Program-made: the position numbers and the translations under genes | Origin: Mycobacteroides sp. CBMA 271 | Lineage (GTDB): Bacteria; Actinomycetota; Actinomycetes; Mycobacteriales; Mycobacteriaceae | Length of the DNA: 64,000 nucleotides | Reading direction: 5' to 3' | Assembly: GCF_009729205.1 (NCBI RefSeq) | Contig: NZ_VTHB01000001.1 | Location: 868,001-932,000 of the forward strand | Shown here: positions 17,743 to 26,110 of the stretch, in pieces | How positions within the stretch are numbered: the first letter of the stretch is position 1 | How the letters are laid out: each line of letters starts with the position of its first letter | The notes under the pieces: model-generated | Told to the model about the DNA's origin: nothing | The model's input: only the letters and a program-made list of their open reading frames with translations | Database searches by the model: none

Positions 17743-19037
17743 AACGGCTCGGCCCAGTCATCGTGATGCACCGGGCAGCCCCGCTGGGTGCCCAGGCATA
17801 CATCACAGCGATCACCGTTGACATGTCCCGCGCCGGCGCATTCCTCGCAGTCCTCCAGCAGGCGAGCACATTTAGCACACACCGTGTCGACGGGCGGGAC
17901 AACCACAGAATCCGGATCGAAAGCGACGACGGCCGACACCGTGGTCCGCTGTGCACGCGCCTGCCGCAGCGCAGCGCGCGCCGAATCCAGTGTGATCTCA
18001 GTTGGATCCAGTCCCTCACGCGTGAACGCCGCCACACCGGCCGGGGTAAACCTATACCGCAGAGGCACCTTGAGCCGGATCAAGATCATTCGAGTGCGGC
18101 GCAACAGCGCGGCATACCGGCGGAACCGCCGCTGCTCCCGAGAACTCCACGCCAGCCCGAGTTGTTGACGGATATGCGGTTCCAGTGGGCCGATGGTGAT
18201 CAGCCGAAGCAAGCCGCCACTGACCGCGCCCACCGGTCGAGCCAAGGGGCGCAGCGGAGGTGGAAGCGCCCTGCTGAACAATTTCGCCGCAGCGCCCGGG
18301 TACGCCAATCCCACGGTATATTGCGACAGTTTCGAATCGGTGAGCTCGTGATGCATCACGTGCTCCCAATACTTTTCGAAATCGGCATAGGTCTCCGGCT
18401 GGTGGCGGTCATCGACGCCGAACAGCGAATACCACTCCTTGGACTCCTCGAAGATCTGTTCCTTCTCGTCTCGAGTCAGGGGACGTTCCAACACTCCGAG
18501 ATCACTAGCCCGGTAAATCAGCTCAAAGAATGTCACGTGGGTGAAGTACCACGTGTCGGCATTGATCGCGTGATACTTGCGACCACCGGGCATATCCCCC
18601 TTGATGGGCTTGTGGAAGTTACGCAACTGCACACCCACCTTGTGCGCGTCCTCGGGTTCTGCGTACAGCACCCCGGAGATGGCCTTGATCGAGTTCTTTG
18701 CGCGCTGCGCCAACACCTGAAAGTCGCTGGACTTCAAAATCAACGAGTGATCTGACACCCCCTGACCCAACTGTGGCCACATGTTCTCAATGATGGCGAG
18801 CCGCTGTCCGGTCACAGCCATTACAAACGGATCCAGGGCGTACTTCCACAGCAACGAGTTCGGTGGTACGGGGTGATGGACACGCTCCCTGGGTCCCAAA
18901 CTTCCGTCCGCGCCACGATCCGGAAGGCGAGTCCCCGCATAAAAGACATTCCGCCCCACGATGGTATCGACGGTCAGCACATCAGGGTCGCTGTTGGCCT
19001 GTGCCGTTGTGATTTCTGCAATTTCGGTATTGGTCAT
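17739..19037 (-). CDS. DUF2236 (MpaB/Lcp-type) oxygenase with C-terminal DnaJ-like Cys-rich tail
   Basis: 432 aa. Residues about 50-330 carry the DUF2236 signature (HKPIKGD, YHAINADTWYFTHVTFF, FGVDDRHQPETYADFEKYWEH), the fold of haem-containing rubber oxygenase Lcp and fungal MpaB. The last 50 residues hold CAKC-x6-CEECAGAG-x6-CDVC-x5-CPVHH, seven Cys and two His in a CxxCxGxG-like pattern as in the DnaJ zinc finger. The likely activity is oxidative cleavage or oxygenation of a hydrophobic chain; the tail probably binds zinc. It follows a paralogue (19112) by 74 bases and overlaps the small secreted gene at its 3' end. Confidence 0.72.
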   Translation of the reverse strand: MTNTEIAEITTAQANSDPDVLTVDTIVGRNVFYAGTRLPDRGADGSLGPRERVHHPVPPNSLLWKYALDPFVMAVTGQRLAIIENMWPQLGQGVSDHSLILKSSDFQVLAQRAKNSIKAISGVLYAEPEDAHKVGVQLRNFHKPIKGDMPGGRKYHAINADTWYFTHVTFFELIYRASDLGVLERPLTRDEKEQIFEESKEWYSLFGVDDRHQPETYADFEKYWEHVMHHELTDSKLSQYTVGLAYPGAAAKLFSRALPPPLRPLARPVGAVSGGLLRLITIGPLEPHIRQQLGLAWSSREQRRFRRYAALLRRTRMILIRLKVPLRYRFTPAGVAAFTREGLDPTEITLDSARAALRQARAQRTTVSAVVAFDPDSVVVPPVDTVCAKCARLLEDCEECAGAGHVNGDRCDVCLGTQRGCPVHHDDWAEPL

Positions 19038-19111
19038 AGGTTCCTCCTGGGGTGATGAATCATCGAATACAGCCGCGGTCCGTATTTGGCGTGCTAGCTA
19101 CCATGCCCCAG

Positions 19112-20479
19112 TCAGCCGCTCGCTGGCGAGCCAGTCACCGAGAGATCGCCTTCAAGTCCAACGCCGTTGCCGCGGCCCACTTCTCTCCAATTGTTGTGAT
19201 GCACCCGGCACCCACGTCCAACCCCGTCACACACATCGCACACTTCGTCTTGAACGTGGCCGGATCCCTGACAGTCGGCGCACACCTCAAGTTCGCGTTG
19301 GCATTTGGCGCAGATGGCGCCTTCGGCAACCGCCTCTGCACACATCACGGTGGACAGGGACCGAGCACCGCCCGCTTCGGCGCGGGCCTTCCGTAGCGCC
19401 TCTCTCGCCGACTCCAAGGTGATGTCATCGGGGTGCACCCCTGCGCGCTCGAATGCCTCGACCGCAACCGGCATATAGCGGTACTTCAACGGCACGTGAG
19501 TAATTCGCATGCCCTCGCGGACCCACCGTTGCACCCTAACCATGGCGCGGAACAGCTTGGCGTCGACAGGCGAGTAAAGGTCGTTGACTCTCAGCGCATC
19601 CCGGATCTCCGGCTTAAGAGGCGCCACCGTGACGACACGCATCATTCGACGAATCAGCGGGGCGGACCGCCGCGCCACTGGACGCAGCCGCGGCGGCACC
19701 AGCTTGTCGAAATTACCTCCGCGCACCAGCACAAAGTTGTAATCGGACATCTTGCTGGCGAACATCTGCGTTTTCACCGTGTGTTCCCAGTACTTTTCGA
19801 ATTCGGCGTACGTCTCCGGCTGCGCCCGGTCGTCAACGCCCATCAGCGAGTACCACGCTTTGGACTCCTCGAAGACCTGCTCCTTCTCCTCCCAGGTCAA
19901 CGGCTTACGGAACAGCCCCGCATCGCTCGCCTCGAAGATGGTCACGAAGAAGGTGGCATGGGTGAAGTACCACGTCTCAGCATTCAGGGCGTGGTAGGAC
20001 CGCCCATTAGGCATATCGCCCTTCACTGACTTGTGGTAGTTGCGCAGCTGAATTCCGTACTTCTTGGCTACCTCCGGTGACGAATACATCACCTTGGTGA
20101 TGCCCACCTGGGTGTTGATCAATCGCTGCGCGACATCGCGATAGTCCTTCGAGTTCAGCAGCTGGGAATGTTCGGAAACCCCCTGCGCCACTTGCGGAAA
20201 GAGACTCTGCAGCAACCCAGCATTGGCTCCGCCGGCGAGCATCACCGCATATTCGCCGAAGTACTTCCACAACAACGAGTTCGCCGGCACCGGGATCGGC
20301 TCCTGCTGACCGCGCATGAGGCTGTCGTCGCCTTCCAACCTCGGGACGTAGGCGGGGCCGTAGATGACGTTCCTGGTGATCGGCGTATCGATCGACAGAT
20401 AGTCGTCCGCGGATTCATCCCGGATAGATCGATCCTCCGAGTCGGTCCGCACATCCGCACCGGACGTCATCTCCGTCAT
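19112..20479 (-). CDS. DUF2236 (MpaB/Lcp-type) oxygenase with C-terminal DnaJ-like Cys-rich tail, paralogue
   Basis: 455 aa, paralogous to the gene at 17739 over its whole length (NSLLWKY, HKSVKGDMPNGRSYHALNAETWYFTHATFF, GVDDRAQPETYAEFEKYWEH). The tail has CAKC-x6-CADCQGSG-x6-CDVCDGVGRGCRVHHNNW followed by a further 20 residues rich in Gly. First gene of a probable three-gene unit (two oxygenases and the small secreted protein). A perfect 8-bp inverted repeat lies 34 bases upstream of the start. Substrate and the role of having two copies are unknown; heteromeric or divergent specificity are both possible. Confidence 0.72.
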   Translation of the reverse strand: MTEMTSGADVRTDSEDRSIRDESADDYLSIDTPITRNVIYGPAYVPRLEGDDSLMRGQQEPIPVPANSLLWKYFGEYAVMLAGGANAGLLQSLFPQVAQGVSEHSQLLNSKDYRDVAQRLINTQVGITKVMYSSPEVAKKYGIQLRNYHKSVKGDMPNGRSYHALNAETWYFTHATFFVTIFEASDAGLFRKPLTWEEKEQVFEESKAWYSLMGVDDRAQPETYAEFEKYWEHTVKTQMFASKMSDYNFVLVRGGNFDKLVPPRLRPVARRSAPLIRRMMRVVTVAPLKPEIRDALRVNDLYSPVDAKLFRAMVRVQRWVREGMRITHVPLKYRYMPVAVEAFERAGVHPDDITLESAREALRKARAEAGGARSLSTVMCAEAVAEGAICAKCQRELEVCADCQGSGHVQDEVCDVCDGVGRGCRVHHNNWREVGRGNGVGLEGDLSVTGSPASG

Positions 20480-20512
20480 ATCAAGCTCCTCCCGATTGAG
20501 CTACTCGAGTTG

Positions 20513-20542
20513 GTTGATACAAAGTTAGCATATCGTATCAAC
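20513..20542. promoter_or_regulatory. Inverted repeat with TTGATAC arms upstream of the oxygenase unit
   Basis: GTTGATAC (20513-20520) and GTATCAAC (20535-20542) are perfect 8-bp arms separated by 14 bases in an AT-rich stretch just before the minus-strand oxygenase start. The left arm extends to TTGATACAAA, found in reverse complement at 12569. A further TTTGTATC lies at 20638-20645. Good candidate for a repressor site, perhaps two half-sites one and a half or two turns apart. Confidence 0.55.
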
Positions 20543-20741
20543 ATGCGGCGAGCCTCGTGCATGCACCTCCGCTTTAACTCGCGTTTTGCCAGCCCGAATA
20601 GCCGTGTTAACCCATCCACCTGAGCCATCACTATCAATTTGTATCGCCGAAGACTGCGATCGCCCATTCCACATTCGGATGACATGCTTCGAGGACTCCC
20701 AACCCCTAGTCAGCACACCGCCGAGGGCGTACCGTCATGTC

Positions 20742-21185
20742 ATGCCAGTTGACATCAAGCCCTTTCCCAGGTGGCTCAAGATCTTCAACAAAGTCGTCAT
20801 CGGTGGACACAAGCTGGGTCTCAAACTGCCCATGATGGTGCTCACCGTGCCGGGCGCCAGGTCCGGCAAGCCGCGTCCCACCCCGATCACCCCGTTCATG
20901 CTCGACGGGCACCGTTACACCGTCGGTGGGGTTCCGGGCTCAGCCTGGATTACCAACGCCCGCAAGGCCAAAGAGGGCACGCTTACGCAGGGACGGCACA
21001 TTCAGCGGGTGCGCATCGTCGAACTCTCCCCCGAGGAATCACGGCCGGTGCTGCGCGCCTTCCCCATCGAGGTGCCCACCGGAGTCGGCTTCATCAAGAA
21101 CGCCGGCCTGGTCAAGGAAGGAACGCCCGACGAGTTCGAGGCACTCGCCGGGATCTCGGCGGTCTTCCGGCTCGATCCGATCTAA
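20742..21185 (+). CDS. DUF385 / Ddn-type deazaflavin (F420)-dependent protein
   Basis: 147 aa, the usual size of this split-barrel family. Core motif LTVPGARSGKPRPTPITPFMLDGHRYTVGGVPG, as in Ddn and FDOR-A proteins, where the segment binds F420. It begins with an amphipathic or hydrophobic helix. These enzymes reduce quinones, nitro compounds or unsaturated lipids using F420H2. No strong ribosome site; it may be leaderless or use a distant GAGGG. Its stop overlaps the convergent pirin stop. Confidence 0.82.
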   Translation: MPVDIKPFPRWLKIFNKVVIGGHKLGLKLPMMVLTVPGARSGKPRPTPITPFMLDGHRYTVGGVPGSAWITNARKAKEGTLTQGRHIQRVRIVELSPEESRPVLRAFPIEVPTGVGFIKNAGLVKEGTPDEFEALAGISAVFRLDPI

Positions 21186-22189
21186 CTCCCCGGATTGGAC
21201 GTCGGGGCATTGCGCCTCGGGACCATCCGCACCGTCGGCAACGGAGGCGCTGGCAATCGGGTCACCGCGCCCACGTAACCCTGCACATGCCCGAAGCGCT
21301 CGGACTCGGCCTGCCATTCCTCACGGAACCCGGCGATCTCATCATGATCGCGGCCGACGAAGTTCCACCACATCACGATCTGCTCGTCGAACGGCTTACC
21401 GCCCAACAGGATCGCCCGCGCGGTCACATCCGTGGGGTTCGTCACGGTCAGTTGCTCGACGCCGGTGCCGACATATCCGAGTTCACCGCGCGACAATCTG
21501 GTGCCCGACAACTCGATGGCCTCGGTATCGAGTATCAGTCCATGCTCGAATCCCGGGTCGATATCGAACCGCACCGTGCTCCGTGGCTCCAGCACCAGTT
21601 CGGCGCCGAGCAACGGAGTGGCCGTCCGCACCGGCGATACCTGCCCCGCCAACGTCCCCAGGAACACCCGCAGGCTCACCCCGCCCACGACGATGGACTC
21701 GGGCGCGTAATGCTGGAAATCGCGTGCGGCATTTCGGGCTTCATCGGGCAGGGCGACCCACAGCTGCACACCGTGCAAAATGGTTGTCTGGGCCGTCGAC
21801 ACCTCGGAGTGGCAAATGCCGCGACCACTCGTCATGAGGTTGAGCTCCCCCGGTCGCACCATCGCATGCACGCCATGGCTGTCGCGATGCTCGATCTCTC
21901 CGGTGAACAGCCAGCTCACCGTCTGCAGCCCGGTATGCGGATGGGGCGCGACGTCCATCCCGCCGGTCTGCGCGACATCGTCGGGACCGTAATGGTCGGC
22001 AAAACACCACGCGCCGATCAGCGATCGCCCGGCCTGCGGAAGCGTCCGCAGCACCGTCATTGCACGTGGCCCTCCGAGTGGAACCTCTCGGGCAGTGAGT
22101 ATTTCGACCACGGGATGCCCGGCTCCGTCGCGAGGGCAGGGACCGACCTCGCAGCGGGTTTCCGTCGGCGTGGTCTCGGTGTTGCTCAT
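21182..22189 (-). CDS. Pirin family protein
   Basis: 335 aa from ATG 22189. Double cupin fold: the N-terminal pirin domain shows ADHYGPDDVAQTGGMDVAPHPHTGLQTVSWLFTGEIEHRDSHG, containing the His metal ligands, followed by LNLMTSGRGICHSE. The C-terminal pirin domain has LLLGGKPFDEQIVMWWNFVGRD. Bacterial pirins often have quercetinase-like or redox-sensor roles, so function here is not predictable. It is divergent from the acetyltransferase at 22238 with 48 bases between. Confidence 0.9.
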   Translation of the reverse strand: MSNTETTPTETRCEVGPCPRDGAGHPVVEILTAREVPLGGPRAMTVLRTLPQAGRSLIGAWCFADHYGPDDVAQTGGMDVAPHPHTGLQTVSWLFTGEIEHRDSHGVHAMVRPGELNLMTSGRGICHSEVSTAQTTILHGVQLWVALPDEARNAARDFQHYAPESIVVGGVSLRVFLGTLAGQVSPVRTATPLLGAELVLEPRSTVRFDIDPGFEHGLILDTEAIELSGTRLSRGELGYVGTGVEQLTVTNPTDVTARAILLGGKPFDEQIVMWWNFVGRDHDEIAGFREEWQAESERFGHVQGYVGAVTRLPAPPLPTVRMVPRRNAPTSNPGS

Positions 22190-22237
22190 GTGATCATCAT
22201 CGGCCGCACGGGCCAAGTGTGCGGCATAGTTGGCCAC

Positions 22238-22588
22238 ATGAACGGATCCGAGCCCGCTCCCCCGGTCGCCGACGCGCCCGATTCGCACCGCTTCGAAATC
22301 ACCGCCGACGGCGAACTCGCCGGATTCACCGAATATCTGGATACCTCGCTGCACGGCACCGAGGTGCGGATTTTCTTTCACACCGAAATCGACGAGAAGT
22401 TCGGCGGTCGCGGCCTTGCCGGAACGCTGGTGCAGTCCGCGCTGACATCCACCCGGTCCACCGGACGCAGGATCATCCCCGTGTGCCCGTACGTCAGAAA
22501 ATTCGTCGGCAAGCACCCCGAGTTCGACGACGTCGTCGACCAGGTGACCCCGGAGGCGCTGGCAGCCGTCGAGGCGCACCAAGGATGA
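22238..22588 (+). CDS. GNAT-like N-acetyltransferase (YidJ/Gcn5-related small type)
   Basis: 116 aa. Small GNAT fold of the NATD1 type: DGELAGFTEYLDTSLHGTEVRIFFHTEIDEKFGGRGLAGTLVQSAL with acetyl-CoA loop GGRGLAG, then VCPYVRKFVGKHPEFDDVV. The substrate is unknown. Its TGA overlaps the ATG of the next gene (ATGA), so the two are coupled. Confidence 0.82.
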   Translation: MNGSEPAPPVADAPDSHRFEITADGELAGFTEYLDTSLHGTEVRIFFHTEIDEKFGGRGLAGTLVQSALTSTRSTGRRIIPVCPYVRKFVGKHPEFDDVVDQVTPEALAAVEAHQG

Positions 22589-23043
22589 CCGCGCACCGCG
22601 TCTACATCGACAAGCAGACTCCCTCGGTGTACCAGGGGCTGACCACGACAGCAGCTGAACTCCGCACTCGCGCCGCCGAAGCCGGGCTCACGCGAACAAC
22701 GTTGGAATTGGTCAACATTCGGGTATCCCAGCTCAACCGGTGTCTGTTCTGCCTGGACCTGCACACCCGGGTGGCGCTGGAGGAAGGCGAGTCGCCCCAG
22801 CGGATCGCCGTGCTGCCCATCTGGCGAGAGGCCGAGCTGTTCAGCGATGTGGAGCGCGCGGCCCTCGCGATCGCCGAAGCGGTGACGGAGGTCGCCGACC
22901 ACCACCTCACCGACGAGCAGTACACCGCCGCACGTGAACATCTGACCGATGATCAGGTGTCGGCGCTGGTGTGGTCGGCCATCATGATCAACACCTTCAA
23001 CCGGATCTCGATCCTGAGCCGCCACCCGATCAAGAAGCGCTGA
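22585..23043 (+). CDS. AhpD-like carboxymuconolactone decarboxylase family protein
   Basis: 152 aa. The family motif CLFCLDLHTR gives the CxxCxxxH redox centre of AhpD-like alkylhydroperoxidases. The C-terminal half is helical with a conserved SALVWSAIMINTFNRISI segment. It probably acts on peroxides or as a thiol redox protein. It overlaps the GNAT gene by four bases. Confidence 0.85.
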   Translation: MTAHRVYIDKQTPSVYQGLTTTAAELRTRAAEAGLTRTTLELVNIRVSQLNRCLFCLDLHTRVALEEGESPQRIAVLPIWREAELFSDVERAALAIAEAVTEVADHHLTDEQYTAAREHLTDDQVSALVWSAIMINTFNRISILSRHPIKKR

Positions 23044-23150
23044 TATCCGTCCCCTGGGTCGGGAATACGCCCGGACCGTCATGAGTTAGGTTTCTTAAGC
23101 CAGCCTAATGATCTGGCCACTGACATTTCTCATGGGGAAGGTGTTCGACA

Positions 23151-23837
23151 ATGCCTCAGGTGCGTGCCGCACATCTCGGAAAGTCCATGCGTGTGGTCGT
23201 CGTGACCGCCGCCCTCGCCACCGCACTATCGGGGTGCACCGTCTACCAGACACTCACCAAGCCTTCGGAGACTCCGGCGGCAACGGTCACGTCGACGCAG
23301 GCGAGCGACCAAGACCAGATCCGCCAGGTGAGCGCCGAGTTAGGCAAGGCCCTCGGAAGCCTCGATTTGGACGCCGGCAACGCCCTCACGTGCCCCCGTT
23401 ATCAGGTGTCCAGCCGCACCGCCGATGAGAAGCTCGTCCCCTCGATCAATTCCTGGAAGGGCGCCGAACAGGCGCTGATGTACGGCGACACCTCCACGCT
23501 GTCCAGCAATGTGGCACAGCGGTTCCCAAGCGCGGGAAGTGGGGAACGCGCGGCGCTGGTCAAGGCGATCGTCAGCCGCGACCAGTTCGCCTACACGGCC
23601 ACCGTGCTGCAGGTGATCCGCGAGTCCACCACGGTCGAGAAGTTCGCGATCGACAACATCAAAATCATCGGCGACAGCGCCATCGGCGATATCACCGCGA
23701 CGTACAGCCTCGGCGGTGCCGCCACCCAAACCCAGACCAAGCCGAACCAGTTCCGCAAGGAGGACGGCAAGTGGGCCTGGTGCCAACAACCGCCACCGGG
23801 ACTCTTCACGCAATGGACCACATCCGCGTCGGCGTAG
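23151..23837 (+). CDS. Lipoprotein, function unknown
   Basis: 228 aa from ATG 23151, or 216 aa from ATG 23187 which has GGAAAG upstream. Signal peptide with lipobox LSGC (Cys29 in the long form), then a Thr/Ser-rich linker (TPAATVTSTQASDQ) and a domain with two Cys (LTCPRY, WAWCQQP) that looks like mycobacterial DUF4878/NTF2-like lipoproteins (TVEKFAIDNIKIIGDSAIGDITATYSLGG). It precedes menB by 56 bases; joint transcription is possible. Confidence 0.72.
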   Translation: MPQVRAAHLGKSMRVVVVTAALATALSGCTVYQTLTKPSETPAATVTSTQASDQDQIRQVSAELGKALGSLDLDAGNALTCPRYQVSSRTADEKLVPSINSWKGAEQALMYGDTSTLSSNVAQRFPSAGSGERAALVKAIVSRDQFAYTATVLQVIRESTTVEKFAIDNIKIIGDSAIGDITATYSLGGAATQTQTKPNQFRKEDGKWAWCQQPPPGLFTQWTTSASA

Positions 23838-23893
23838 CAGCTCACAGGTAGCTTCGACAGACCGCGCACGTGGCGGCCTCTAGAGTCGGAGCC

Positions 23894-24829
23894 ATGACTC
23901 AGGACCGTCCCCCCATCAATCGGGAGCCAACCACCAATCCCTTTGACCCAACGCATTGGCGGCCGGTTGCGGGATTCGAGGACCTGACGGATATCACCTA
24001 TCACCGGCACGTGAGCCAGGGCACCGTGCGGATCGCGTTCGACCGGCCCGAGGTGCGCAACGCATTTCGGCCACACACCGTCGACGAGCTGTACCGCACC
24101 CTCGATCACGCCCGGATGACCTCCGATGTCGGCGCGGTACTGCTCACCGGGAACGGCCCCAGCCCCAAGGACGACGGCTGGGCGTTCTGCTCCGGCGGCG
24201 ATCAGCGCATCCGGGGACGCACCGGATACCAGTACGCCGGTGGCGAGACCGCCGAGACCGTGGACCCGGGGCGCGCCGGCCGGCTACACATCCTGGAAGT
24301 CCAGCGGCTCATCCGCTTCATGCCAAAGGTGGTGATTGCCTTGGTGAATGGCTGGGCCGCCGGTGGTGGGCACAGCTTGCACGTGGTGTGTGACCTGACG
24401 CTGGCCAGCCGGGAGCACGCCCGCTTCAAACAGACCGACGCCGATGTCGGCAGCTTCGACGGCGGCTACGGCAGCGCCTACCTGGCCAAGATGGTCGGCC
24501 AGAAATTCGCCCGCGAGATCTTCTTCCTGGGCCGGCCGTACACCGCCGAACAGATGCACCGCATGGGAGCTGTCAACGAGGTCGTCGACCACGAACACCT
24601 CGAGACGGTCGCGCTGGAGTGGACCGCCGCCATCAACGAGAAGTCCCCGCAGGCGCAGCGGATGCTGAAATACGCCTTCAATCTCGCCGATGACGGGCTG
24701 GTCGGACAACAGCTATTCGCCGGGGAGGCAACGCGATTGGCCTACATGACCGATGAGGCCGTGGAGGGTCGCGATTCGTTCCTTGAGAAGCGCAAGCCTG
24801 ACTGGTCCCCGTACCCCTGGCACTACTAG
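23894..24829 (+). CDS. menB: 1,4-dihydroxy-2-naphthoyl-CoA synthase
   Basis: 311 aa. Crotonase-fold enzyme that cyclises o-succinylbenzoyl-CoA in menaquinone synthesis. Family marks: VRIAFDRPEVRNAFRPHTVDEL, FCSGGDQRIRG (oxyanion hole), the long insert before VVIALVNGWAAGGGHSLHVVCDLTLAS, and QTDADVGSFDGGYGSAYLAKMVG. C-terminal RKPDWSPYPWHY is typical of MenB. Together with menE (30627) and menA (35090) it gives the conserved mycobacterial men locus, here interrupted by extra genes. Confidence 0.95.
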   Translation: MTQDRPPINREPTTNPFDPTHWRPVAGFEDLTDITYHRHVSQGTVRIAFDRPEVRNAFRPHTVDELYRTLDHARMTSDVGAVLLTGNGPSPKDDGWAFCSGGDQRIRGRTGYQYAGGETAETVDPGRAGRLHILEVQRLIRFMPKVVIALVNGWAAGGGHSLHVVCDLTLASREHARFKQTDADVGSFDGGYGSAYLAKMVGQKFAREIFFLGRPYTAEQMHRMGAVNEVVDHEHLETVALEWTAAINEKSPQAQRMLKYAFNLADDGLVGQQLFAGEATRLAYMTDEAVEGRDSFLEKRKPDWSPYPWHY

Positions 24830-24844
24830 GCCCTGAGAGCCCGC

Positions 24845-25363
24845 TTAGTGGACCGTGTTCTGCCTGCCAGTACTACACGGCGCCGTCGTCGTCGACACGA
24901 CCGTCGTGGGGACGGTGACCGTGGTCGTACTGGTGACCGTGCTGGTGACGGTCGTCGGAACCGTCTCCGTGGTCGTCTCGGTCTGCGTCGTGGACGATGT
25001 CACCGTCTCGGTTGCCGTCGAGTTGGAGGTCACAGTTTTCGTCTCCGTCGCCGTCTCGGTGGACGTGCTGGTTTTGGTTGCGGTGACAGTCACCGGGGTC
25101 ACCGGTGGCGTGGTGGAGACCGAATGGATCACCGGGGTGGGAGCATCACGGCCCCCTTCCGCGGACTGCGCGAGCGCGACGTGGGCACCCACCGCACCGG
25201 CGCCCATCACCACCGCTATCGCACCGGCCACCGTGTACCACATCAGGATTCGGCCGCGCAGCTGTCCGATTCCGGTCGCCACCGATCGGGGGACGTCGAC
25301 GTGTACCGCCTGCCGTCCGAGCGCGACGGACCGCAGCAGCCCACGGACGGCGGGATCGTTCAT
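24845..25363 (-). CDS. Single-pass membrane protein with Thr-rich extracellular stalk
   Basis: 172 aa. Residues 1-38 are cytoplasmic (MNDPAVRGLLRSVALGRQ), 39-64 a TM helix (ILMWYTVAGAIAVVMGAGAVGAHVALA), and 75-160 a low-complexity stalk of Thr, Val, Ser and Glu (runs such as TVTATKTSTSTETATETKTV), ending with a single Cys. Such stalks span the cell wall and may be O-glycosylated. Its start overlaps the stop of the upstream membrane/HTH gene by four bases. The function is unknown; an anti-sigma-like or sensor role with that partner is speculation. Confidence 0.6.
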   Translation of the reverse strand: MNDPAVRGLLRSVALGRQAVHVDVPRSVATGIGQLRGRILMWYTVAGAIAVVMGAGAVGAHVALAQSAEGGRDAPTPVIHSVSTTPPVTPVTVTATKTSTSTETATETKTVTSNSTATETVTSSTTQTETTTETVPTTVTSTVTSTTTVTVPTTVVSTTTAPCSTGRQNTVH

Positions 25364-26019
25364 CGTCCGGCTCCTCGCGAATGGGCGATCGGCGCAAGAA
25401 CACCGTCGACAACCCGGAGTTCGGTCTGCACCTCCGAAGGCGTCAACCCGAGCATGTCCGAAAGGTCATCGATTCCGACCTCGGCGAACGCACTGAGCAC
25501 CGCGGCCACCCGCTGCACCTGTGTCAACTGAGACAGCGGGTTTGGTCCGGCGCCGGGTTGACCCGTCATCGTCAAACGAAAATGCGCCATCAGTGCGTGG
25601 ACAAACCAGCACAACGTGAAGGTCTGGATCGACTGGTGCACCGGCCCCCGCCACTTGAGAGTGGCTTGGGCGATCGCGGTTTCCATCAAGCGCTTGCCGA
25701 GTTCCGGGTCATCGCACAGCAGACTCGCGCACTCTTCAAAGATCGGCTTTTGGACCTCGAACGTCCGCTCCAGCTCCTCTTCCCGCTTGGTGAGGTCGGC
25801 GGTTATCCGCAGCCCGGAGGGCAGACCGAATTCGACCTGCTTGATCGCGGGGCACAACGCCAGCGTCAATGCCACCAACCCCACGATCGCCAGCACACCC
25901 AGCAGCATGGGACTGTGCACAAACGGTCCCGTCGCCGCCGCGGAAATCGCGACCGCGACGGGCAGCATGATGCGCGGCTGGAAGAGATCCGTCCATCGTC
26001 GAGGCTCGGTCTTACACAT
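25360..26019 (-). CDS. Membrane protein with C-terminal HTH-like (sigma region 4-like) segment
   Basis: 219 aa. Two adjacent TM helices at about residues 17-60 (MLPVAVAISAAATG, MLLGVLAIVGLVALTLAL), then a charged linker (TADLTKREEELERTF) and a helical cytoplasmic domain. The last 45 residues (VQRVAAVLSAFAEVGIDDLSDMLGLTPSEVQTEL) resemble the helix-turn-helix of sigma-70 region 4, though the recognition is by eye. It may be a membrane-tethered regulator. Translationally coupled to the Thr-rich partner. The pair interrupts the menB-SDR order seen in M. tuberculosis. Confidence 0.5.
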   Translation of the reverse strand: MCKTEPRRWTDLFQPRIMLPVAVAISAAATGPFVHSPMLLGVLAIVGLVALTLALCPAIKQVEFGLPSGLRITADLTKREEELERTFEVQKPIFEECASLLCDDPELGKRLMETAIAQATLKWRGPVHQSIQTFTLCWFVHALMAHFRLTMTGQPGAGPNPLSQLTQVQRVAAVLSAFAEVGIDDLSDMLGLTPSEVQTELRVVDGVLAPIAHSRGAGR

Positions 26020-26110
26020 CGCGAATACCCTTCACCCGAATTGCGTGGGGGTAATCGTCACCGAACCGTCGCGTGGACGAGCGAGTAGCGGACTACTCGA
26101 TTCCGTGGGG

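Noticed and set aside
20771..22237. Long plus-strand open frame opposite the pirin gene
   Set aside because: It is the antisense shadow of pirin; only its last 116 codons, from 22238, form a real gene.
23086..23108. TTAGG...CCTAA inverted ends before a lipoprotein, like an iron (IdeR) box
   Set aside because: The spacing is 23 bp, not the 19-bp IdeR box, and the inner bases do not match.
24846..25154. GAC/GTC-rich tandem tract that could be a DNA repeat or CRISPR-like array
   Set aside because: It is explained by the Thr/Val-rich stalk codons of the membrane protein and has no regular repeat-spacer order.
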